64,000 nt of DNA from Gemmatimonadota bacterium (GTDB lineage: Bacteria > JAAXHH01): contig VXRC01000024.1 of assembly GCA_009838645.1 (NCBI GenBank), forward strand, positions 82,494 through 146,493, in the 5' to 3' direction. Numbering within the stretch: position 1 is the first letter of the stretch; every line of letters begins with the position of its first letter. The notes under the pieces are model-generated. The model searched no databases. It worked only from the letters and a program-made list of their open reading frames with translations, and was not told the DNA's origin. This document shows, piece after piece, positions 32,398 through 40,814 of the stretch. The position numbers and the translations under genes are program-made.

Positions 32398-33225
32398 CTA
32401 CACAAACACTCGCATGGGCGGATCTTCCACCGGCAGGCCGTGTTCCGCCGCCCATGCGCGCAGGGGCACGTCGTCGCCCTCCCGGGGCTGGCAGAAGAGC
32501 TGCGCCGTGATGGGATCCATGGTCTCGAGCACCTCGTCAGGCGGGGTGGGATGCTGCTGGGCCCACCAGCGGTAGGCGTAGCTGACGAGCAGGGCCTTGG
32601 TGGTATCACGGGTGAAGTTGACGGCGGGCGTGTGATAGGTACTGGTGCTGAAGAGGTAGGCGTCGCCCGCCTTGAGCGATGGCTCGATGAACTCCGGAGG
32701 ATCGAGCGCACCTTTCTTGAACCGCAGGGCCTCGTTCAGCCTGTGGCTGCCGGGGACGAGCATGGTCACCCCCGCGTCGGGCGAGGGGAAATCCGTCAGG
32801 CAGTAGCCCACGCGGATCGCCACCGTGCCCCGGATGGGGTGGTCCGGCGTGAAGTTGTTCAGGTCGCGGTGCCAGTTGCGGAACGAGCGACCATCGCCGT
32901 CGGGATAGAGCGGCTCGTCGGAGGCGGCCTGTGGGTACTTGTAGATGAGGTGTCCCCGCATGAGGTGTATGTTATAGGAAAGCAGTTGGACGACCAGGGG
33001 TACCGTACGGCTGTTGGTGGTGAGTTCGACCAGGGCGTCGTCAAAAGTAAGGTCGATATACCGGTTGGCGTAGTAGTTGTGGATCGGCCCGGCGGTCTCC
33101 ATGAACCGATCGCCGACGGCCACGACCCGGTTCCGCAGATTGTCGTCGAGGGCGTTCTTGACGATCAGGTAACCGTGTTCCCGGAAGTGATCCCGCTGCT
33201 CGGGGGCGAGTGGTGTGAACTCCAT
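32398..33225 (-). CDS. Phytanoyl-CoA dioxygenase (PhyH) family protein
   Basis: A 275-residue Fe(II)/2-oxoglutarate oxygenase. Its triad is H-x-D in NWHRDLNNF and the distal His in TYHTPAVNF; an Arg follows. A long segment after the N-terminus (AGPIHNYYANRYIDLTF) differs from the other two PhyH proteins. The ATG at 33225 gives the usual family start EFTPLAPEQRDHFREHGYLIVKNAL; the codons from 33270 are ignored. The methyltransferase gene is 44 bases downstream in the same direction. Substrate unknown. Confidence 0.85.
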   Translation of the reverse strand: MEFTPLAPEQRDHFREHGYLIVKNALDDNLRNRVVAVGDRFMETAGPIHNYYANRYIDLTFDDALVELTTNSRTVPLVVQLLSYNIHLMRGHLIYKYPQAASDEPLYPDGDGRSFRNWHRDLNNFTPDHPIRGTVAIRVGYCLTDFPSPDAGVTMLVPGSHRLNEALRFKKGALDPPEFIEPSLKAGDAYLFSTSTYHTPAVNFTRDTTKALLVSYAYRWWAQQHPTPPDEVLETMDPITAQLFCQPREGDDVPLRAWAAEHGLPVEDPPMRVFV

Positions 33226-33536
33226 GGTGTACCCTTGGAAGATGTCGGAGGATTCGGGCGGCATGCGCAAATATAGAACCCGGTAAGAGGTCCGTCAACG
33301 CTCCGGTACATTGGCCAGGACGCCATCCTGCGGCGTTGTCATCCTGCCGTCCGCGGTCGGCATCCTGAATCACGTTGGCCAATACACCGGTTTGATACGC
33401 TACCTTTTTTCCACATTCCTTCGCAGTTTACAAGGATTTAACCTCCGGGAAATATCCCTGTAACAGATGGGGATTATATTGGAAGCTCAGTTTTACATGG
33501 AAGTTTCCAATCCATCACAACAGGGAGGTTTTCCGT
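33226..33536. other. Divergent intergenic region of PhyH and amt
   Basis: This 311-base gap should contain the amt promoter, and nitrogen control would be expected. I looked for a sigma-54 element (TGGC-N8-TTGC spacing) and found none. The right half is A+T-rich (33391-33480). GGAGG at 33522-33526 serves as the ribosome site for amt. No repeat or terminator is evident. Confidence 0.35.
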
Positions 33537-34838
33537 ATGTCCCTTAGCGGCATATTACGTATCACCGCGTGCCTGGCGCTTGCCGTTCCCGGCGCGGCCA
33601 TCGCGCAGGAAGAGGCGGCGGCCCCGGCGGCCGTGCTGAACTCCGGAGACACCGCCTGGATGCTCGTCAGCTGCGCCCTGGTGCTGCTCATGCTGCCCGG
33701 CCTGGCCATGTTCTACGGCGGGCTCACGCGCACCCGGAACGTGCTGGGCACCATGATGCACAGTTTCGCGGCCATGGGCATCATGGGCGTGCAGTGGACG
33801 ATCTTCGGATTCGCCCTGGCCTTCGGCGCGAGCTCGATCATACCGGGCGTCCTCGGCTGGAGCACCGACTACTTCCTGCTGGGCGGCGTCGATCCCGGAA
33901 CCCTGTGGGACGGGACGAACATACCGACGTACCTGTTCGCCATGTTCCAGGGCATGTTCGCCATCATCACCCCCGCCCTGATCGCCGGGGCCATCGCCGA
34001 ACGCGTGAAGTTCGGCGCCTACTGCCTGCTGATCCTGCTCTGGGGATTCGTGGTGTACGAACCCCTGTGCTACATGGTGTGGAACGCGGACGGCATGCTC
34101 TTCAAGGACGGCGCCATTGACTTCGCCGGCGGCACGGTGGTGCACATATCTTCCGGCGTGGCGGGCCTGGTGGCCGCTATGGTGCTCGGTCCCCGTCTCG
34201 GCTATCCCTCCCGGGCCATGAAGCCCAACAACCTGACCATGACCCTCATCGGCGCGGGCCTGCTCTGGATCGGCTGGTTCGGCTTCAACGCCGGTTCCGC
34301 CGTGTCCGCGGGTGAAACAGCCGTCCAGGCCCTGACGGTGACCCAGATCTCCGCCGCAGCGGGGGCTGTAGGCTGGATCGTCACGGAACTGATCCACCAC
34401 GGCAGGGCCTCGAGCCTCGGTATCGTCTCCGGCATCCTGGCCGGCCTGGTCGCCATCACGCCGGCCGCGGGCAGCGTAACCCCGGCCTGGGCCCTGGTCT
34501 TCGGATTCGGCGCGGCCGTGGTCTGCTTCCTTATGGTGCAGCTCAAGGGCAAGCTGGGGTACGACGATACGCTCGACGTCTTCGCCATCCACGGCATCGG
34601 CGGCATGTTCGGCGCCCTGCTCGTCGGTCTGGTTGCCACAGACGTCGGCGGGTGGTCTCAGTTCCTGATCCAGATCAAGGGCGTGGTCATCGCCATCGCG
34701 CTGTCGGCCGTCGGTACGGGCGTCCTCGTGTGGTTGATCGATCGGACGATCGGGCTCCGCGCCACGGACGAGGATCAGCTGGTCGGCCTGGACCACTCCC
34801 AGCACGGGGAGGACGGTTACGGACTGACGCACCTGTAG
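33537..34838 (+). CDS. amt: Ammonium transporter with signal peptide
   Basis: A 433-residue Amt/Mep/Rh channel. A cleavable signal (ending PGAAIAQ) precedes eleven transmembrane helices. The pore's twin histidines are seen in VVHISSGVAGLVAA and FAIHGIGGMFGALLVG. WTIFGFALAFG and the GFFGFNAG-like segment (LIGAGLLWIGWFGFNAGSA) are strong family signatures. The P-II gene follows 77 bases downstream, forming the common amt-glnK pair in which P-II plugs the channel when nitrogen is plentiful. The cytosolic C-terminal tail (LDHSQHGEDGYGL) carries the usual GlnK-responsive motif. Confidence 0.96.
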   Translation: MSLSGILRITACLALAVPGAAIAQEEAAAPAAVLNSGDTAWMLVSCALVLLMLPGLAMFYGGLTRTRNVLGTMMHSFAAMGIMGVQWTIFGFALAFGASSIIPGVLGWSTDYFLLGGVDPGTLWDGTNIPTYLFAMFQGMFAIITPALIAGAIAERVKFGAYCLLILLWGFVVYEPLCYMVWNADGMLFKDGAIDFAGGTVVHISSGVAGLVAAMVLGPRLGYPSRAMKPNNLTMTLIGAGLLWIGWFGFNAGSAVSAGETAVQALTVTQISAAAGAVGWIVTELIHHGRASSLGIVSGILAGLVAITPAAGSVTPAWALVFGFGAAVVCFLMVQLKGKLGYDDTLDVFAIHGIGGMFGALLVGLVATDVGGWSQFLIQIKGVVIAIALSAVGTGVLVWLIDRTIGLRATDEDQLVGLDHSQHGEDGYGLTHL

Positions 34839-34915
34839 TCGACCACGCTGAGGTCACGTGCCTGGAACAGGCCCGAATCTATCATTAGACCTTTACTTCA
34901 GGAGTCGTCAGACCT

Positions 34916-35260
34916 ATGAAACTAATCGTAGCCATCATCAGACCGGAGAAGCTCGACGACGTCCGGAACGCGCTCGACGAGAAAGGCATCCCCGGCATGA
35001 CCCTGTCCAGGGTGTCGGGGCATGGCCGCACCGCCCATCGCACGGGGCTTTACCGGGGACAGGAGATCGACATCCCCCTCGCGGCCAAGATACGCATGGA
35101 AATTGCCGTAACCAACGATCAGAAGGACGAGATCGTGGACGTGATCTGGAAGGCCGCCAGGTCGGGCGGCGACCGAACAGGAGACGGCAAGATATTCGTC
35201 GTGCCCGTCGAAGAGAGCGTCCGCATCAGCAGCGGGGAACGCGGCGAGGACGCGGTGTAG
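34916..35260 (+). CDS. glnK: P-II nitrogen regulatory protein lacking the uridylylation tyrosine
   Basis: A 114-residue P-II signal protein. MKLIVAIIRPEKLDDVRNALDEKGIPGMT is the canonical first half and TGDGKIFVVPVEESVRIS the C-terminal signature with the ATP-binding loop. The T-loop reads GHGRTAHRTGLYRGQEIDIPLAAK: Tyr46 is kept but position 51, the tyrosine uridylylated by GlnD in proteobacteria, is Ile. So it probably signals only by binding ATP/ADP and 2-oxoglutarate, or a different residue is modified. Its place behind amt indicates control of ammonium uptake. A rho-independent terminator follows. Confidence 0.92.
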   Translation: MKLIVAIIRPEKLDDVRNALDEKGIPGMTLSRVSGHGRTAHRTGLYRGQEIDIPLAAKIRMEIAVTNDQKDEIVDVIWKAARSGGDRTGDGKIFVVPVEESVRISSGERGEDAV

Positions 35261-35311
35261 GGGCGTGGTGCGGAGTAGTGTTAGAAGGGGTTTGTAAGTG
35301 CTTAAGTAGTG

Positions 35312-35351
35312 ACCGCCGGTCCGGTGGCGTCATCGGGCCGGCGGTTTTCTT
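35312..35351 (+). terminator. Rho-independent terminator of amt-glnK
   Basis: Stem ACCGCCGGTCC (35312-35322) pairs with GGGCCGGCGGT (35335-35345) with one G-U pair; the loop is 12 bases and TTTTCTTT follows. It ends the amt-glnK transcript before the convergent lipoprotein gene. Confidence 0.85.
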
Positions 35352-35430
35352 TACCTGGCAACAGCCGTCGCCATTCCCTGGCATCGGGCAGGCGTTTTAC
35401 GGCCAGAGGACGACGTACAGGGTATCGGCC

Positions 35431-35985
35431 TCAACTCCCCTGGTCCACGAACCGTACGTGGGTGTTCGGTCGATAGACCTCGCCTTCCGTGTACGGCCGT
35501 TCTTCTTCTTCCGTCCTTAGCACGATCAACTCCAACTTTCGGTCCTCACAGTCGCCGAACAGCAACAGGGAATTCCTGTACGGATCACCCACCAGAAAAT
35601 CACGGTAAACCCACGTCCCGCCCGGTTCGATGGGGTCGAATATATACTGGTAACCTTCCTCCTCCGCCACGGCGGCGCTCCAGCCGGTAAATCCGTCACT
35701 GCGTGAATTACACTGGAAATCCAGCAAGACCATGATGATGGGCTGATCCATCTGGTTGCGAAAACCCCAGTCCACAAAAGGGAATCCATCGAGGCTCCTT
35801 TTGGTGATGATGAGCACGACCTCTATGGGCGGGTTGTCGTTTATACCAACAGACGGAATCGGGTTAGGTGCCGGGTGGTTATATGTAATGGGCGAACGGA
35901 CGGGATCAGGCTCCGAAACCGGATTACCGCAGGACAAGGCAAAGGCAGTGAGCGCGAAAAGAAGCCGCGGAAACTGTTTCGACAT
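35431..35985 (-). CDS. Lipoprotein of unknown function
   Basis: A 184-residue protein with a signal peptide and lipobox (FALTAFALSC), so probably outer-membrane anchored. The mature part begins with a Pro-rich linker (EPDPVRSPITYNHPAPNPIPS) and then a beta-rich domain (IEVVLIITKRSLDGFPFVDWGFRNQMDQPIIMVLLDFQCN). No family was recognised. ATG at 35985 gives a complete signal; codons from 36033 are ignored because they precede a normal signal peptide. It lies 48 bases after the PhyH gene on the same strand. Confidence 0.65.
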   Translation of the reverse strand: MSKQFPRLLFALTAFALSCGNPVSEPDPVRSPITYNHPAPNPIPSVGINDNPPIEVVLIITKRSLDGFPFVDWGFRNQMDQPIIMVLLDFQCNSRSDGFTGWSAAVAEEEGYQYIFDPIEPGGTWVYRDFLVGDPYRNSLLLFGDCEDRKLELIVLRTEEEERPYTEGEVYRPNTHVRFVDQGS

Positions 35986-36033
35986 GATTTGTTTTACCAA
36001 CGCTTTAAAACAGGACATTTGGACGGTAAACAC

Positions 36034-36822
36034 TCAAAGCGCTTCGGCCCGCGCTCTGAGATCTTCAATTCCTTCTGCCATGGTCCGCAGGCGCGGGCTT
36101 TCCGACCGCATGATCCGCTCATGGGGCTCCAGGGTGTAGGGACTGAACCGCTTGATGGACGCCAGGTGGGCGTCCGAAGTGGGACGGGCCGCGTACTTGA
36201 GGGCGACATAGCGCCTCCGCCCGGCCTTGCCGTAGACGGCGTGGTAGAGACTTTGGTTGAATACGACCGCGTCGCCGGGATCCGTCTCGAGGGGGTGACA
36301 GGGGACCTCGCTGCCCGGAGATCCGAAGAAGGCGGGATCGTCGAGTCCGTGCCGCTGCTGGAACGGGGTAAGTTCTTCGTGGAAGGGAGACCGGTGCGAT
36401 CCGGGTATGACGCGCAGCGCTCCCCCGTCCTTCCGCATGGGATCCAGGTACATCATGACCTTGATGCGCAGGTAGCCGAGTTCCTGCGGCCCGGGCCGGT
36501 CCGCGTGCCAGTGGTGAAAGGGTCGCCGGGTCATGGTGCCCTGTACGCCTTCCGACCCCGACCAGATCATGTCCTGGCCGAGCAGCTGCACCATGGGCGT
36601 ATAGAATCGGTCGTCCTCGATCATCGGCAGGGCGGCCGGGTGCAACTCGAGGAACGGCGCGATGGACACGTGCTCGTCCTCCGAGGGCTGATGTCCCAGC
36701 TCCGCCGTCCATATCACGTCCGCCAGGCGTCCCAGTTCTTCGGTTTCCTCCACATTCAACACCTGCCTGAGCATGATAAATCCGAACACCCTGAAATGAT
36801 GGATATGGTCTTCTGTCAGCAT
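36034..36822 (-). CDS. Phytanoyl-CoA dioxygenase (PhyH) family protein
   Basis: A 262-residue Fe(II)/2-oxoglutarate oxygenase, the third in the window. The HxD motif is in HHWHADRPGPQ and the distal His in SLYHAVYGKAGRRRYVALKYA, where the arginines probably bind 2-oxoglutarate. The MLTEDHIHHFRVFGFIMLRQVL start is typical of the family. FLxxHPGSHRSPFHEEL-like features (VIPGSHRSPFHEEL) match bacterial PhyH proteins acting on small molecules. The downstream lipoprotein gene may be co-transcribed. Substrate unknown. Confidence 0.87.
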   Translation of the reverse strand: MLTEDHIHHFRVFGFIMLRQVLNVEETEELGRLADVIWTAELGHQPSEDEHVSIAPFLELHPAALPMIEDDRFYTPMVQLLGQDMIWSGSEGVQGTMTRRPFHHWHADRPGPQELGYLRIKVMMYLDPMRKDGGALRVIPGSHRSPFHEELTPFQQRHGLDDPAFFGSPGSEVPCHPLETDPGDAVVFNQSLYHAVYGKAGRRRYVALKYAARPTSDAHLASIKRFSPYTLEPHERIMRSESPRLRTMAEGIEDLRARAEAL

Positions 36823-36950
36823 GGTGGGATCCTGCCTGAAGGTGGTTTACGTGGCCGCGTGATGTTGCAAGAAGGTCTTGAACAATAGCCGTATCCTTAA
36901 TAACATGGGTGCATTGCGAACCGCAAGACTAATTCAACTGGACACGTAGC

Positions 36951-37060
36951 CGGCGCGGCGCGACCAGCCCAAGGGCCGACGCGACTGATTCAAGCGCGGC
37001 GCCACCTGCTCAGGTGCGACGCGGCCTGCTCCAGTGTTGCGCGACCGGCTCATGCGCGAC
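36951..37060. repeat. Degenerate ~20-base GC-rich tandem repeat
   Basis: About five imperfect units of 19-22 bases, each built around GCGCGAC...GCTCA or a variant, run up to the start of the next gene. They are too diverged to align exactly by eye. They are not coding in any convincing frame. Confidence 0.4.
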
Positions 37061-37119
37061 CTGCCTTGCATGGTGTGGCCAACCTTAGCGCGGCCGACCT
37101 ATCACTGGATCAATTGACG

Positions 37120-37572
37120 ATGGCCCTTACCGAAGGCAAGACCGTAAACGGCAAGAAGGACGGATACTGGGTCACCTATTTCGCCAACGGAAACAAGCGG
37201 TCCGAAGGCAACTACCGCATGGGCGTGAAGGACGGGAACTGGATCCAGTACCACAGCAACGGAAAAAAGAAGAGCGAAGGACGGTTCAAGAACGGCCTCA
37301 ACGAGGGCTGGTACGTCTGCTGGCACGAGAACGGAACCAGGCAGTGGGAAGGCGATTACGGTCCCCACGTGGGCAAGTCCTACGACGGCAAGAAAGAAGG
37401 CCGTTGGATGTGCTACTCGGCGAAGGACGGCGAGACCGTGTGGCGCACCATTGAGTACAAGCACGGCACGCGAACGAAACCCGACGAGTATCCCCTCGGA
37501 CCGTGTTCCTCATGCGGAGATCCCATCCACGATCTCGATACGGATCTGTGCCCGGTGTGCGGCCGCCCGTGA
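37120..37572 (+). CDS. YwqK/MORN-like repeat protein with C-terminal zinc ribbon
   Basis: A 150-residue protein with four to five repeats of the type GxxxGxWxxYxxNGxxxxEGxYxxG (GKKDGYWVTYFANGNKRSEGNY, GVKDGNWIQYHSNGKKKSEG, GLNEGWYVCWHENGTRQWEGDY), the pattern of MORN and YwqK-family proteins. The end, C-S-S-C-G...C-P-V-C-G, is a zinc ribbon. YwqK proteins have been annotated as antitoxins but this copy has no toxin partner. The ATG at 37120 starts the first repeat; a longer start at 37066 is possible. It touches the ABC binding-protein gene. Confidence 0.68.
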   Translation: MALTEGKTVNGKKDGYWVTYFANGNKRSEGNYRMGVKDGNWIQYHSNGKKKSEGRFKNGLNEGWYVCWHENGTRQWEGDYGPHVGKSYDGKKEGRWMCYSAKDGETVWRTIEYKHGTRTKPDEYPLGPCSSCGDPIHDLDTDLCPVCGRP

Positions 37573-37580
37573 AACCCCGG

Positions 37581-38948
37581 ATGACGCGCCGCGCATTCCT
37601 CCAGTCGTCGACCGCCGCGGGCCTGGGCCTGGCGGCCGGCTGCAACCCGGCGCCGGCGCCCGGCGTCATCTTCAAAGGCTGGGTCTACGAACCCGACCTG
37701 GTCCGTGAGAACCTGGACTACTTCGAACGGCAGACCGGCATCCGGGTGGACTACAACGCGGTGTCGGGCAACTACCACGACAAGATGGTGGCGCTGCACG
37801 TGGGCGGCGCACCCATGGAATGCTGCTACGTACGCGACGACGACTTCGCCGAATGGGTCGAGGCCGGCTGGCTGCGTCCCTGCGACGACCTCCTTGCCGC
37901 GGATCCTGATATGTCGGCGACGACCGCGGATCTCTTCCCCTACAACCTCTCGTCCATGACCTACGGCGGCAAGCGCTACGGGCTGCCGTACTACACCGAC
38001 TTCAACATCTGGATCTACAACGCGCCCATGCTCGAGGCGGCGGGGTTCGACACCCCGGCCCGCACGCTGGATGAACTGACCGAGCAGGCCATCAAGGTCC
38101 GGGAGGCGCGGGTCCGCACGCCGGCCGGGGACGTCATCGAGTACCCGATCATGCTGAACTTCCGGCAGAGCGTGCTCGGATTCCTCGACTGGTGGACGCT
38201 GAATTACGCCAGCGAGGCGACGCTGTTCGACGATGACCTCAACCCCACCTTTCCGGACGACGAGGACCGCCGGGCCGAGACCATCCTGCAGTGGCTCACC
38301 GATGGGATCCACCGTCACCGCATCATCTCCCCCTCGTCGCTCACCGCGGGGCAGATGCGCGATCACGTCGCCAGCGGCCGCCAGGTCTACGGCATCCTCA
38401 ACAAGTACGACCTGGAGTACGTGAACAATCGCCGGAACTCGGCGGCCGCGGACAACAAGCTGAAGCGGCGGGGATCCGACGCGCAGCACTCGAAGGTGTA
38501 CCGGATGGCGCCGGTGCCGTCGATCTCGGCGGAACAGAACGGCACCCTGGGCTGGACGCGCATGTACTGCCTGACCTCGAGATGCCGGGAAGACCGGATG
38601 CAGGACGCCTGGGCGCTGATGAAGTTCCTGGGCGCAAAGGACGCGGAAGGGGAGTACTACACGGCGCGGCGCTGGTTCCGCCTGCGGGGACTGGGGTTCG
38701 CCTACCGGTCGCTTCTGGACGATCCCGACATCGTCGCGCAGACGGAGCAGTGGGGTGAAATCGACAAGGTCCGGGAGCAGTCCCGCCACGTCCGGCCGCG
38801 GGAGAACATCAAGGCGCCGTGGTTCCCCGATTTCAAGATCTACTACCAGCCGGAGATCCAGAAGGTCCTCCTGGGACAGCTGACCCCCCGCGACGGTCTC
38901 GCCCGGATCGCGGGGCGCTGCCGCCAGCTGATCGCGGAATGGAGCTGA
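37581..38948 (+). CDS. Tat-type lipoprotein, sugar-family ABC transporter substrate-binding protein
   Basis: A 455-residue extracellular solute-binding protein (family 1, carbohydrate CUT1). The N-terminus has a twin-arginine signal (TRRAFLQSS) and a lipobox (GLAAGC), so the protein is exported folded and lipid-anchored. FKGWVYEPDLVRENLDYFERQTGIRVDYN, DKMVALHVGG and YGLPYYTDFNIWIYNAPMLEAAGFD match family 1 binding lobes. It overlaps or abuts the previous gene (a GTG at 37569 also fits, sharing GTGA with that stop); ATG 37581 is preferred because it keeps the Tat motif near the end. It heads a four-gene importer operon. Confidence 0.86.
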   Translation: MTRRAFLQSSTAAGLGLAAGCNPAPAPGVIFKGWVYEPDLVRENLDYFERQTGIRVDYNAVSGNYHDKMVALHVGGAPMECCYVRDDDFAEWVEAGWLRPCDDLLAADPDMSATTADLFPYNLSSMTYGGKRYGLPYYTDFNIWIYNAPMLEAAGFDTPARTLDELTEQAIKVREARVRTPAGDVIEYPIMLNFRQSVLGFLDWWTLNYASEATLFDDDLNPTFPDDEDRRAETILQWLTDGIHRHRIISPSSLTAGQMRDHVASGRQVYGILNKYDLEYVNNRRNSAAADNKLKRRGSDAQHSKVYRMAPVPSISAEQNGTLGWTRMYCLTSRCREDRMQDAWALMKFLGAKDAEGEYYTARRWFRLRGLGFAYRSLLDDPDIVAQTEQWGEIDKVREQSRHVRPRENIKAPWFPDFKIYYQPEIQKVLLGQLTPRDGLARIAGRCRQLIAEWS

Positions 38949-38958
38949 ACACGCAAAT

Positions 38959-39888
38959 ATGACCGTATTGAGACCCTCCCTTCTAATGACGAGGACGCGG
39001 GACTTCCTGCCCCTGCTGCTGAACCTGCCGGCGGTGATCCTGCTCCTCGCCTTCATCGCCTATCCCATCGGCATCTCCTTCTGGATGAGCCTGCACCGGT
39101 ACAACCTGCGGCGGCCCGACCAGGTGTATTTCCACGGCCTGGAGAACTACGCGACCATCCTGGCGAGCCCCGAGTTCTGGAACGCGCTGTGGATCTCGCT
39201 GTACTTCACCTTCATGGCCGTCCTCCTGGTCATCGCGACCGCCATGGCCATCGCCCTGCTGCTCCACGAGTCCTTCCGCGGCCGCGGCGTCGTGCGCGCC
39301 TTGCTGCTCATACCCTGGGCCATACCCGGTGTGGTGAACGGTCTCATGTGGGTGGGTCTGCTCGGGGACTACGGCGCCTTCAACGCCATGCTGGAGGACA
39401 CGGTCGCCGCCGTCAACTACCTGTTTGGTATAAACATTGTATATACGGGCATGGCGTCGCCCTTCGTGGCGCTGAACGCCGCCATCGGCGCCCACGTGTG
39501 GCGGAGCGTGCCCTTCGCCTGCATCATTTTCCTGGCGGCCATCCAGGCCATTCCGACGGAACAGTACCGGGCCGCCCGGGTGGACGGCGCCACGTCGTGG
39601 AACCGCTTCCGGTTCATCACGCTGCCCTGGCTTTACCACGCCGTGCTCGTCGTCGCCATCTTCGAGACCATGAACGGCTTCCGGGCCTTCGACCTGATCT
39701 ATGCGCTCACGGGCGGCGGGCCCGGCGACGCGACCCACGTCATCGCCTGGCAGACCTACAAGGAGGCCTTCGCCCGGCTCGATTTCGGCGGGGCCAACGC
39801 CTATTCCTACCTCATCACGCTGATTACCATGACCCTGGCCATCATCTACATCCGGCTGCTGTACCGCCGCGGACTCGTCCAGGGATAG
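38959..39888 (+). CDS. Sugar ABC transporter permease (MalF/UgpA type)
   Basis: A 309-residue inner-membrane permease with six transmembrane helices. The cytoplasmic EAA loop is seen as EQYRAARVDGATSWNRFRFITLP (about residues 196-218), the contact for the ATPase. The start MTVLRPSLLMTRTRDFLPLLLNLPAVILLLAFIAYP and helix 2 resemble MalF/UgpA without the extra MalF loops. It begins ten bases after the binding protein and is followed by the second permease after ten bases. With it and the ATPase it forms the CUT1 importer. Confidence 0.9.
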   Translation: MTVLRPSLLMTRTRDFLPLLLNLPAVILLLAFIAYPIGISFWMSLHRYNLRRPDQVYFHGLENYATILASPEFWNALWISLYFTFMAVLLVIATAMAIALLLHESFRGRGVVRALLLIPWAIPGVVNGLMWVGLLGDYGAFNAMLEDTVAAVNYLFGINIVYTGMASPFVALNAAIGAHVWRSVPFACIIFLAAIQAIPTEQYRAARVDGATSWNRFRFITLPWLYHAVLVVAIFETMNGFRAFDLIYALTGGGPGDATHVIAWQTYKEAFARLDFGGANAYSYLITLITMTLAIIYIRLLYRRGLVQG

Positions 39889-39898
39889 GGGATTTGCC

Positions 39899-40744
39899 AT
39901 GTGGCGACGCGCCTCGCTCTATATCTACGCTTTGGTGGCCGTGATCTACCTGACCCTGCCCTTCGCCTGGGTGGCGGCCGTCAGCTTCATGCCCGAACGG
40001 GAGGTGACGCAGCAGCGCTGGTGGCCCGAGGAGCCCACCATCGGGAACTACAGCCTCTATTTCGACGTGGAGGGACAGTCAGCGGACGTGGGCGCCGCCA
40101 TCGCCCGGCAGTTTCCCCGGGCCATCGTCAACAGCCTGATCATCGGGACCGCGGTGATGCTCCTGAACCTGACCTGCGGTTCCCTGGCGGCCTACGCCCT
40201 GTCGCGCCTGCCGTTCCGGGGCAACCTGCTGCTCCTGCTGTTCTATCTGGGTTCGCGGAGCGTACCCGGCGTGGCCATCATGATCCCCATGTACCTGCTG
40301 ATGCGGAGCTACGGACTCCTGGACACGCACCTGTCGGTGATCCTGTCCCACACGACCTTCACCCTGCCCTTCACCATCTGGATCCTGAAGGGCTATTTCC
40401 AGACCGTGCCTCTGGACCTGGAACGGGCCGCGCGGGTCGACGGCTGCACGCCGCTGGGCGCGCTGCTGCGGGTGTTCCTACCGGTAACGACCCCCGGGCT
40501 GGTCGCCGTGGGCATCTTCGCCTTCATTGCATCCTGGGGCGAGTTCCTCTTCGCCCTGCTCTTCACCACCACCATCGCCTCCCGGCCGGTGACGGTGCTG
40601 GCGTCGGATTTCGCCCAGGAACTGCAGGTGCCCTTCACCGTCATCGCCGCGGGCGGCGTGCTGGTCATCCTCCTGCCCCTGGTCCTGTCCTTCCTCTTCC
40701 AGCGGCTCATCATCCAGGGTATCGGCGGGTCGGTGACGGGGTAA
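39899..40744 (+). CDS. Sugar ABC transporter permease (MalG/UgpE type)
   Basis: A 281-residue partner permease with six helices. The EAA loop is LDLERAARVDGCTPLGALLRVFLPVTTPG, and the C-terminal QRLIIQGIGGSVTG is the usual MalG-family end that reaches the ATPase. The segment VEGQSADVGAAIARQFPRAIVNSLIIG is the periplasmic loop. It follows the first permease by ten bases. A 70-base gap then precedes the ATPase gene. Substrate specificity cannot be read from these proteins. Confidence 0.9.
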   Translation: MWRRASLYIYALVAVIYLTLPFAWVAAVSFMPEREVTQQRWWPEEPTIGNYSLYFDVEGQSADVGAAIARQFPRAIVNSLIIGTAVMLLNLTCGSLAAYALSRLPFRGNLLLLLFYLGSRSVPGVAIMIPMYLLMRSYGLLDTHLSVILSHTTFTLPFTIWILKGYFQTVPLDLERAARVDGCTPLGALLRVFLPVTTPGLVAVGIFAFIASWGEFLFALLFTTTIASRPVTVLASDFAQELQVPFTVIAAGGVLVILLPLVLSFLFQRLIIQGIGGSVTG

Positions 40745-40814
40745 GCGGGCGACTGAATAACTAGATGTCCGATGATCCCGCGGCCGGTTCATCGTTAGTT
40801 AAGGAGAAACTTCA

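Noticed and set aside
33226-33536. Sigma-54 promoter for amt
   Set aside because: No TGGC-N8-TTGC pair with correct spacing was found by eye on the + strand.
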